From Isoetes taiwanensis (taxonomy: Eukaryota > Streptophyta > Lycopodiopsida > Isoetales > Isoetaceae): a DNA stretch of 64,000 nt. This document shows, piece by piece, positions 21,898 to 30,650 of the stretch. Positions within the stretch are counted from its first letter, which is position 1. Every line of letters starts with the position of its first letter. Position numbers and translations under genes: made by a program. Where the stretch lies: NCBI GenBank assembly GCA_021234155.1, contig JAJEKV010000314.1:124001-188000 (forward strand), given 5' to 3'. Under the pieces are notes generated by a model that was not told the origin of the DNA, searched no databases, and was given only the letters and a program-made list of their open reading frames with translations.

Positions 21898-23005
21898 TCA
21901 AGGGTATTCCTTGCGGATGCGACGCGCCAAGTATATGTCCTTGGGCATCAAGGTCACCCTCTTCGCGTGGATCGCGCAGAGGTTCCCTTCCTCGAACAAC
22001 TGGGTGAGCTTCGGCCTCGCCACCGCAACACCCGAAGTTGTGAGCGGCGTCACACCAGTGTAGTGGGTGGCGAACTCTGCATCACCTCGCATGAGCGCTC
22101 GAGCGGTGCCTTCCCTAATCGGGGAGATTAGTGCTTTGTTGAAAGTGCTTAATCTCGGGAAGACGGGAGTGTGTCGAATTAGGCCCGTGATGGACCTTCT
22201 CGCCCGGCTTCTCCGGTGGTGGCGGCGGTGGCAGAGGCTGGTTCTTCTTGGGTGGGCCCCCCTCCACATAGCGCTCCACATTACGGCGGCGATACCGGTC
22301 ATTATACCTCGTCCAACGACGGAGGTATTCCTAGTACGCTTGAAGGCGGCGTTTGAAGAGTCTGTCCTCCTTCAGGGCGAAGGATCGCTCACCCGCCTTC
22401 TGCTTCTTAACCACCTTAGGTGGCTTGGGCCACTTTGGGTAAGGTGGTCTAGCGTCGGGGTTTGAGGGTTCCCCCGGCGCCTCGTCCTCCTCGTTTTCTT
22501 CCTCTTCGACCTCCTCTTCTACCTCCTCCCGCTGCGGTTCTTCAATAACGACGGTCTTGCGAGGCCGGTCGTTCCTTCTCTTCGTTCTTCTCTCTTGCTG
22601 CCGCAACTCCCGCTCCTGTTCCCTCTTCTTCCTAGCGGCCCTCTCTTCTGGCCACTCAGCAACCTTCTCCTTGCCCTTCTTCGCCCCTTTGAAGGGCCGC
22701 CTCTTAGTGCAGTCTTTGGGGCTGCTCTTCCACTGTTCTTCCACCTCGGTGTCAGAAGGCCGAAGTGGCCGGGATTCTCGGTTCTCGGGTGCACTGGCGA
22801 TGGCGAGCTCTTGCTAGGTGCATCCTCCTCCGAGATGTCGTGATAGGTTGCGTCGGCTGCTCTTTGGAGGGAAACTCCTCTTCGCCCTTCTTAGGTCGGA
22901 GGTGCTCCGGGATTTTCTTCGTGTGGCGTCCATTTTGCTACTGCGCCATCGAGGCGTGGGTAAATTTCGCCGAACTTCCTATTTATGCTGCTTGGTTCTT
23001 GCCAT
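21898..23005 (-). pseudogene. Histone H3 / CENH3-like ORF captured by the chromovirus
   Basis: Seen: ATG at 23005 opens with M-A-R-T-K-Q, the N-terminus of H3 and nearly that of plant CENH3. A long tail follows: basic (K-R-R-P-F-K-G-A-K-K-G-K), then an acidic run (E-E-V-E-E-E-V-E-E-E-E-N-E-E-D), then proline-rich. At 22118-22162 comes [14 protein letters not shown], aligning with the H3 alpha-N helix and closer to CENH3 (E-I-R-H-F-Q-K-Q-T-N-L). The last 70 codons end [18 protein letters not shown], then [11 protein letters not shown] and TGA at 21898: helix 2 end, loop 2 and helix 3 of H3. Helix 2 itself (E-A-E-A-H) shows in a shifted frame. Total span 369 codons against 136 for H3. A TAG follows M-A-R-T-K-Q-H-K; more stops and at least three frameshifts make it dead. 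It is sense to the element, between PBS and gag, without its own target duplication or poly(A). Confidence 0.9.
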
Positions 23006-23560
23006 ACTTAGCGATTGGGGAAAGCGGATGGCGTAAAGGCTGATCAAAGAGATAAGGTGGAGGAAAGTTTGGAGGGAAAAATGAGGTGGCAAGACTATTT
23101 AAAAGGAAGGGTCCCTGGGAATATTCTCCTACCATTAATAGGCCTACTTATTAGCCCCCTTTATTAATTACACCATAGTACCCTTATTATTAATATATGT
23201 TTAATTTCTAATACATATACTAAAATTCGTATTATACCTTTAGAATTTCAAATTTCCTAATAGTTTGAAGTATTAATTATGGATTTGCGCCATTTTTCAC
23301 CCAGGTCTCCGATTGGCATGATTCTTCGACCCATTTTAGGTGAAATTTGATGCAGATGCATAATTTTCACTCCAATTTTACTAGAAGGTGAATTTGACTC
23401 ATTCACTTCTTAACCTAATTTCGGACCCACTACCTAGGAGAAAAATTTTCCCCTATTTCCGAGGTTCGATGGTGGAAATTTCTATTTCTCACCCCTATAG
23501 GCTTGTTAGACTACTTTCATGGTTATGGTCAGTGCTAGTTCTTGGTCAACCAAGAACATC
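23006..23560 (-). other. Leader of the chromovirus between PBS and H3-like ORF
   Basis: AT-rich leader, no long frame. It ends at the ATG of the H3-like ORF. Confidence 0.6.
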
Positions 23561-23572
23561 GCTCTGATACCA
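23561..23572 (-). other. Primer-binding site for initiator tRNA-Met
   Basis: TGGTATCAGAGC on the minus strand, two bases inside the 5' LTR, is the classical plant PBS complementary to the 3' end of initiator methionine tRNA. It fixes the element's orientation. Confidence 0.93.
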
Positions 23573-23573
23573 T

Positions 23574-25208
23574 TATGACGCTCCCTGCTAAACATACAAA
23601 TACCAAAATAAAAGCCAGTATACTTAGCGAGAAATCCCCGTCCGGCTCATCAACCGCACAGGCCCTCCGTCTATCCCGCACTCTGGAATCCTCCGTAGTG
23701 CGGGAAGGGGACACGAAGGTGTCTTGCGCGCCCTTCCCCTATGGGCTCCTATCACAGCGGAAGCATAACACGTCAGAACTAGCAATACAATACAATATGC
23801 TACCTCGAGGGGTAGCTCAATCGCATATCCATAGATGCAAAGAACATAATCATATGCCATAAAACATGAGAGGTCCTACCCGTGGCTCCGACACGAAAGG
23901 AAGTCGACTGACTGGATAGGCCTCAAGATAGAGCAGACCGAATCATAACAATGGCGGGGCTGGCATAAGACAATGGCTAGGGTTGACCACTCCATCCGCC
24001 CCTCCTGTGCATACTTTGCAGATGGGCTAGATCAAGCTGTGGCATGACTCTAACCTTCCGGATACGCAATCCCATGGCATCACCCATCGGGACTACTCCA
24101 GGTTGCATCTCCCGGTCCCGAGGTAGGAAGGGTTGCATCTCCCCTTCCGGGGTCTAGAGGCTCCGCAGGCGACTAGAGAATCGTGGCGACACACGATTGC
24201 AGTGACCCAGTGAACCAAAGAGCCAAAGGCGACACTTGCAACTCTTGAGAGGCAGGGCGACACCATTGCCCCAGGAGGTGTCGGACCCATGCTCGGCCCA
24301 CATGAAGTGACCGACCATAAGCCTAGCCCACTGTGGGATCCCCCGAAGCCCCCACTCGGCAGGGATCCACCCTCCATCTTGCCTCTAGCCCCGTTGTGTG
24401 GTCTTTGAGTCACATCATAGCTTCCATAGCGGTGGGTTCCTATGCCTGAGCCGCAACTAATAGGAACTAAGGGATCTACACTAGGAGCATACTACATATG
24501 GCCCTAGGTCTCTACCCCCCGTCCCAACACAAGAGGAACAACATGATCAACCATCATCACATAATCATCATGAACAATATCATATGAACATCTTAACTTA
24601 ATCATACATATCTAACTATCAGTTAGGGTTCCTTGATTAGGGTTCAAGATGTTCATAAAGGATCTAGGGTGGCTCTACTCTAGACACGAATCACTAACCC
24701 ATCCGGAGTGCTAACTTCCGGATGAACTAACTCTGAACTCTACTCAACCTACCTCCTCTCCAGGCGCTTCCTCCCATCCTGGCGTCTCCATGCTCCTAGG
24801 CGTGGTTGAAGGCTTGCTCCTTCTACGATCATACACACCCTCCGAGGGCTGCTCCGAGGCTAGACTATGATGGGCCGGTGCTCAAAGCGGGGTTTCGGGC
24901 ACGTGGATGAGAGTTTAGGTGCTAGGTCAGAGAAAAGGGGCTAGGGTTAGGGTTAGAGCTCATATAGGTGTGGGTCCACGTGGGATGCCACGTGGCACCA
25001 CTAGGATGAGGCCGTGTGGCGGTTGCTCCAATAGGATAAGGCCATGTGGAAATGGGCCTTATCCTAAGGTTATCTAAGTTAAGCAATTAACTTAGATGTG
25101 CACCCCTTGCCACTTATCCAAGGCATACAAGGCTACCTAGGTAGGCTTGTATGGTGACGGGTCCAGGAATATACGTATTTATGGCGTATATTCCCTTGGA
25201 ACGTCACA
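23574..25208 (-). repeat. 5' LTR of the chromovirus (right)
   Basis: 1635 bp, homologous to 12069-13717 with many 1-10 bp indels and substitutions, including a different 30-bp block near 23595-23620. Its inner edge reads TATGACG where the other LTR has TGTGACG; its outer edge ends CGTCACA. Confidence 0.95.
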
Positions 25209-25213
25209 TGTAG
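25209..25213. repeat. Target-site duplication TGTAG (right)
   Basis: Matches 12064-12068 exactly. Confidence 0.9.
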
Positions 25214-25618
25214 CGGGCTTGATGCCAAAATAAACAACCCTACTGAATCATGATCACTACCTTACTAAAATAAAGTCTCATTGATGGCTTTTTGTATGGA
25301 CTCCTCCCGCATGTTTACAAACAAGAGTCTCTTGTAAAATCCACTTTCACCAACACTTTCAAGTCTTTGGGACATTTGTCTGTCACTCCCTGCTGCAAAT
25401 GACATATTTATGAAATTTAGATACCTTTTAACCACTTGTACAAATCTTTGTTCTCATCCACGCCCAAAACATGAAAACAACTAAGGCATTGCCGCCCTGA
25501 TACAGAGCATGCTCTTTGTTGGTTTTGCTGCTCAAAGAAGGATTGCAAAGAAAGGTTGATTTTAGAGGATTTGTATTCCCCTTGAAAAATGTTCATTTCA
25601 CGCTTCCTCCATGAAGTC

Positions 25619-26122
25619 TCAGCTTGTATGGCATCGGCTCAACAACAAAATATAAATTTCAGCATGCGCACTCTCTAAAAATTTCAAAACTATGAAATCC
25701 AAAGTTGCTTCTACCTCATATACATTGCACAAGACAAATCTTATAGCCCTCATAGGCTGCACCTTCATTCGAATAAATGCTTTCAGCATCATAGTTGTCG
25801 GTTCCATCATTTTAAATCCAACTTGAAGCGTTATATGGTAAGGCATTACATTCACTCCGCTTCCCATATCTATGTTGGCTTCTCCAATATCTTCTTCTTG
25901 CTGAAATGTGTCATACTCCACCTCAACAAATCCACAATTCACTACTAATTTTGCCTTCTTAAATTCCTCAATAAGAGTCTTAACTTGAGGATTTTCAATG
26001 TATTTTGCATCTTGAATGGCATCATCATTAGGAAGAAGTACTGGCTCAAACATTTGCTGCATCGGTGGATACTTATTGGTTGCCCATTCTGGTTTTCCAT
26101 CAAAATTTCCAACAAAGTACAC
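25619..26122 (-). pseudogene. Protease region of the older Ty3/gypsy relic
   Basis: A 167-residue frame. Residues about 78-110 read A-N-I-D-M-G-S-G-V-N-V-M-P-Y, the retropepsin active site with D-M-G in place of D-S-G; further on V-Y-E-V-E-A-T-L-D-F-I-V-L is the flap/C-terminal region seen in Athila- and Tat-like plant elements. It follows gag zinc knuckles on the same strand. Downstream (toward 25214) the reading frame is lost, and the chromovirus interrupts it. Confidence 0.75.
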
Positions 26123-26129
26123 TCATCAT

Positions 26130-26475
26130 GCTTGAATTTATCACATAACTTGCAATACAAATGACGCTTACTTGGATACTATCCCTTTTTTTGCTGCACC
26201 ATTTGTATGGAACCCATTGGAGCTTGTTGAACCATTGGATCTTGTGGCAACATTAGAAATTGTGCTATGAGAGTTGTTGCTTGCATTAGTTCAATAGGAA
26301 TAGATGGTGCTTGTTGCATAATAACAAATACCGGATTAGCCCTCTCAAAGAATCTCTTCTCCCTACATTCTTGATCATTATGGCTCTTGATTTGACATCT
26401 TGAACAAAATTTCAGCAATCTACATGTGGTTTCAAAATGTCCAATAGTTCCACGATACTCACAAGTAATAAGCTA
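26130..26475 (-). pseudogene. Triple zinc-knuckle end of gag (older relic)
   Basis: Three successive knuckles: C-E-Y-R-G-T-I-G-H-F-E-T-T-C (second Cys replaced by Arg), C-S-R-C-Q-I-K-S-H-N-D-Q-E-C, and after a Gln/Pro/Met-rich linker of about 60 residues C-K-L-C-D-K-F-K-H-D-E-C. One frame shift separates the last from the protease. Confidence 0.7.
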
Positions 26476-27010
26476 AATCTTCCTATATATGTGCTAAGCC
26501 TTAGGTCAGCGCTGGGCGCTGGGCGCCGTCTCAGCATCTAGGCGCTTGGGCGCCAGCCTTTGAAGCAGCAGAAGAGGCCCCAGCTCTAATTTTCGCTTAG
26601 GATCCAGTTCACCCCAGCTTCTTCTCCAGTAGGTCGGTTCCAATAGGTCTTGCAGCTCGGATTTTCAGGGGGCTGATTCAGTTGCTAGAGGGTCGTTTCT
26701 TGCAGGTCACTCCAACTCTTCCAGCACTTAGATTCACGGCTTCAGACTCCAGCTTGGCCAGCACAATTGAACTTGTTTCTGTAGCCTTTTATTGAAGGCC
26801 CAGGTCTGCTTTTGTCACTTGTCTCTGCAGCCTTCTATCGAAGGCCCAGGTCTGCTTTGATTATGCTTGATTGATTTTACTGCCCAGTTATTTCTTTCTA
26901 GTCCCCTACCTGTTTCTACTTGCCTTGGCCTGTTCCTTTTTTCGTCTAGTTATTTCAAATTCGTTATTCTGACTTTATCCAGTTTAGTTCCTGTCTAATA
27001 TAGCATCAAA

Positions 27011-27301
27011 ATGACCCATAAGGTCAAGCGCATGGCCAGGGAGACCCGCAAAGCAAAAAACCTCATTAGGGTACCTATGCCAGTTTCTGATAAGCCCCAT
27101 GATCTCACGATTGAGCCCTACCTTCAGGCAGCCCCTTATTTTGGGCCCCAGTGTCTTATCCTCGCACAATCCGCTCCTAAAGCATCTTTAGTTGTGGCCT
27201 TGGATAGAATTGCTACTTGGATCCATTGCATGCCCCCAAAACTGTTGGTCAGGCTCCGCACGGTCCAATCTACCGTCACTCTCACGGAGACATCTGCTTA
27301 A
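27011..27301 (+). pseudogene. Possible N-terminal part of LINE ORF1
   Basis: A 96-residue frame starting MTHKVKRMARETRKAK inside the ORF1-only LINE. Basic start, no domain recognised. It precedes the ORF1 RNA-binding domain on the same strand by about 260 bp, with stops between. Confidence 0.4.
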
Positions 27302-27539
27302 TTACCCTTATAAAGCTGGGTATAGCTTTTAGAGATATTGCTACAGTCGGTAGGGCACAGCTCAGTGAAGCATAACAATGTCCCACCAGCGCCTGCACAT
27401 GTGCATGCTATGCCCTAAGAAGATAATACAGTACCTAGGTCCACACAGCCACTGCCGGAGGATTGTTCGCCCGCTGCGCAGGCAGAGGTCCCGCATTCGG
27501 AGCCTGGTACAGCCATAGAGCACGCATCCGCCCTGAGCC

Positions 27540-27918
27540 TCCGCATTGTAGGGCTTGAAGAGGCAAGTGACACTCCTGATACAACTGAGGTCGGCCAGTT
27601 TTTCACTTAGGTGATGCACATACAGGCAGAGGGCATCCTTTCGGCACATCGAGTTGGAGCAGCACGACAGACCGCCCCCGACACCTGCTAGTTCATTCTG
27701 CCTTGTCCAGACTGCACATCCTACGGCATGACAATCACATGAAAGGAACCACCTTCTCCGTCCAGGAAGACATCACCCCCGCACAACTCTGCAGACGAAA
27801 GGAAGAATTATGCCGGGTCCATGAGGCTCGCCTACAACGGACGTGGGCCGTATACAGAGGAGGCCAGGCTATCGTCCGGGATCACTGGCCAATTGATCTG
27901 TGGGCAATTTCTGTATAG
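27540..27918 (+). pseudogene. L1 ORF1-type RRM and C-terminal domain
   Basis: First frame: R-I-V-G-L-E-E, V-G-Q-F-F-T, I-L-S-A-H-R-V-G-A-A-R-Q, the RRM region of L1 ORF1 proteins. After a frame shift near 27690: R-L-H-I-L-R-H-D-N-H-M-K-G-T-T-F then V-Q-E-D-I-T-P-A-Q-L-C-R-R-K-E-E-L, the C-terminal domain. L1 ORF1p is a trimeric RNA chaperone that coats LINE RNA. The same domain appears in ORF1 of the LINE at 43744-44190. Confidence 0.8.
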
Positions 27919-28190
27919 CCCTGTGCTTCGCGGTTCCATTTTGATTTCGGTCTTGGTTTGGCTTTTACCTTTTCGTTTTACTGTCTATGTTGTTATTTGA
28001 CATGGGGCATAGCCCCCGAGTTCTGCTTGGGCTTATGCCCACTTGTTTTGTTCTCGGTATTGTGGTTTGTTAGGGGGCTCAGTCCCCGAGTTCTGTTAGG
28101 GCTCATGCCCTCTTTTTATGTTCTGGTCCCATAACCCGATTGGGTTCTCGCGGGCGTTAAAAACTCTCTTATCTTATCTTAATTTCTCCC

Positions 28191-28931
28191 CTATTGTAAG
28201 CTTAGAAACTTTCGCTGCAATATCTTCTGTTTAATATGCTCTGGAGCAGCAACTTCATGAATGTATCCCAACTTATCTTCTGCCTTGAGAGCAAACTTTT
28301 GTGCTTCCAATAATGTTGTAGGTTGTTTGGCCTTTACCTTATGAGCAATAGCTTGTTTTAACCCCTTTACATACATTAGATATCTATTTCATCACTCCTT
28401 GCAATTTTCCAATGAACTACGGCTTTGAGAACTGTAATATATTGTTGATTACACTCCCTTATTGATTCATCCTCCCTTTGTGTGAAATTGGTCCACCTTT
28501 CCATAATCTTATCCTTACCATAGATTTTTTGATAATTGGCAATGAATGCTTCCTTCAATTTCTGCTATGTAATGGTTTCTGGCTGAGTTTATGCCCATTC
28601 CTCCACTGAATCTTGCAAAGAACTTTGAAACCAAAGTAAATAATCAACAGCTGGTAACTTATATTGCTGGAAAATACCTCTTAAACTTCACAATATGGTT
28701 CAAAGGATCCTGATCTACTAGGTCATCAAACTTTAGAATCTCCATTGTTTGAAAACCCCACACCATTCGTAGTAATACAACCATTTCTGCCTCTTCTTGA
28801 AGTTCTTGAGTTTGAAAAAAAGAAATGGAAGCTCTCTTTAATTTGAAAAATAAAATTGGATTATCTTCTAGATCGGTCAATGGAATCAAAAACACGTGGA
28901 TCTGAGTACTAGACCCCAGATCTTCTCCCAA
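28191..28931 (-). pseudogene. gag core of the older Ty3/gypsy relic
   Basis: Three frame fragments: 28659-28931 (F-D-D-L-V-D-Q-D-P-L-N-H-I-V-K-F), 28376-28558 (A-F-I-A-N-Y-Q-K-I-Y-G and E-S-I-R-E-C-N-Q-Q-Y), and 28191-28376 (Y-V-K-G-L-K-Q-A-I-A-H-K-V, L-L-E-A-Q-K-F-A-L-K-A-E). Order and spacing match a Ty3 retrotransposon gag domain. It is separated from its zinc knuckles by the ORF1-only LINE. Confidence 0.78.
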
Positions 28932-29804
28932 ATCTAAAAACGAATCTAATCTTTATGCAATATTCAGCCTGGCTCATTTATTGGTCAAGTGTGCCATCAA
29001 TGGTAGCAAACAAGTCAATGTGCCATATAAATAAATACAAGTGGCACACATGATTATGATAAGTTGAATAAGACGCCAATGTAAACAAGAAATGACACAC
29101 ATGGTTATGATAAGCCGGCCATTGTAAATAAGAAATTAAGAACAAATGTTAACTTCTTACACTAAACAAGATGTTGCTCTGGGTGTCTTGGAATGCTTTT
29201 ATGTTTTCGTCATTGTGATGGAATGGCGAAGGGTTACTCTTCAGGGCCTCATGGGTGACTTGGAATGCTTTTATGTTTTCGTCTCATTGTGATGGGGTGA
29301 GCGGTCATGTGTATTTGTGTGTGGGGCATGGCGAGGGATGCATTACATGTTTGGTTGTTGTTTCTTTTGATGCATAGGTGATTTGTTGTGATTGAAAATA
29401 GGTGGACTTGTTTTATTCATGTGGTTACAATGCTCAGTGACATGTGCCTTGCATATGCCATTGCCATGTGTCAACATTGTTCAAAGAAAGTGAAACATCA
29501 TGGTTGGCTCTCAAGATGGACTATGCGAGGACATTTATGTGTATAAATAAATGTTGGCACAGATTTTGTTCACTTACGCAATACTTCTTAGGTAAACATT
29601 GAGATGCTAATACCTTGGAAATGGTTAAATTACAAAGAGCAAGTCAATCCTACTTTGGTTCATGTACCACATATAAATATTTGATTTGAAGAGACGTCGG
29701 ACCTCCATAATTGAGAAAGTGAGGTGGAAGAATTTCACTATTATGCATCAAGATTTTGCATCAAAGTTTTGATTTGAAAACTTTATCATGTGTGCGGACA
29801 TGAG

Positions 29805-30086
29805 CTCTCCCTCTCCCTCTTCCTCTCCCTCTCCCTCTCAGTCTCGCTCACATAAAAACATGTGGATAACACCTCCCTCCCTCCCTCCCTCCCTCCCTTC
29901 CGATTACATATGTTGCATCAAAAGCTCAACTCCTGTAGACATTAGGTGACGACATTTCTAACTTCACCATAGGCAAACATTGATGTCATAGAATTGTACA
30001 TGGTTGTTGCAAGCCTTAGTTGTCTTTCTTTTTTTTCTTTTTTCTTTTTTCTTTTTTCTTTTTTCTTTTTTCTTTTTTCTTTTTCT
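29805..30086. repeat. Cluster of polypyrimidine simple repeats
   Basis: (TCTCCC)n at 29807-29845, (CCTC)n at 29872-29901 and (TTTTTTC)n at about 30009-30086, all pyrimidine-rich on the plus strand. Confidence 0.95.
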
Positions 30087-30550
30087 ACATTTAAGTTTTG
30101 TTCTCATGTGTTACTTTCTTCAGCGTTTCTGTAGTCGATTCTGAACAAGAGTTTGTGCATAAGGCTCGTTGCATCATCTTAGAGGGCATTCGATGCTTGT
30201 AGAAATTGGATTTGATATTGGTAAAATGGATTGTTGTTGGAGATCCACAGAGGGTAATGGAGTTCGTGGGATTAAAAGTGCTAGAGATGTGGAAACTTCA
30301 ACCATGCCTTGGCATCCAAGATGTTTTAAAATGATGAGGTATTCTAAGTTCTTTAGGATTTGAATGTTGTTTCTTTTTTAAAAATGTCCAACTTGTCGCA
30401 AGCTTCAAGATACATATGCATTGTTTGTATGCAGGTTCTAGAGAGAACACGCCACAACATGACCTGAGGCACATAAATTATTAGTAGGAGAATTATGCTT
30501 TGGTTAGAGCAACATACCTTCATATAAACAGGTCGATGGCAGATAACAAG

Positions 30551-30650
30551 TTTTTTTTTTTAGTTTGAAGGACAAAAACTTTATTAGTCAAAAGCAAAGT
30601 ACACGAAAACTAGCAGTAGGGCAGGCTTGGGGCAGAGGGCAAGGTGGGTT
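30551..30650 (-). mobile_element. 3' end of a poly(A)-type retroposon
   Basis: On the minus strand: ...CTTTGCTTTTGACTAATAAAGTTTTTGTCCTTCAAACT followed by 12 A residues. The AATAAA signal and genomic poly(A) mark a retroposed 3' end, of a lineage different from the pentamer-tailed LINEs. Confidence 0.55.

Larger units (their letters stand above)
12069..25208 (-). mobile_element. 13.1-kb Ty3/gypsy chromovirus with extra histone-H3-like ORF
   Basis: A complete but decayed LTR retrotransposon. Order along its own (minus) strand: 5' LTR 23574-25208; PBS 23561-23572; H3-like ORF 21898-23005; two hairpins 21413-21688; unknown ORF 19598-20936; gag about 18100-19408; protease, RT, RNase H, integrase and chromodomain 14548-18041; polypurine tract 13718-13729; 3' LTR 12069-13717. 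PR-RT-RH-IN order and the chromodomain place it in the chromoviruses. Internal stops and frameshifts are many and the LTRs differ by numerous small indels, so it is old and cannot move by itself. Confidence 0.93.
26485..28181 (+). mobile_element. ORF1-only L1-type LINE inserted in gag
   Basis: A 1.7-kb plus-strand insertion between the zinc knuckles and the core of the older gag. It has a GC-rich start (GCGCTGGGCGCTGGGCGCC), decayed ORF1 pieces, and a 3' end CGGGCGTTAAAAACTCTCTTATCTTATCTT. The latter parallels the ends of the LINEs at 40262, 56283 and 5318 (GCGCTAAAAAATCTATTCTATTC and similar). No endonuclease or reverse transcriptase is present. A 46-bp internal duplication sits at 26772-26860. 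No exact target duplication could be assigned. Confidence 0.7.

Noticed and set aside
21898-23005. Host histone H3 gene or processed pseudogene
   Set aside because: The tail is far longer than in H3, the ORF is sense to the element between PBS and gag, and no separate target duplication or poly(A) is seen. This remains the main alternative to be tested.
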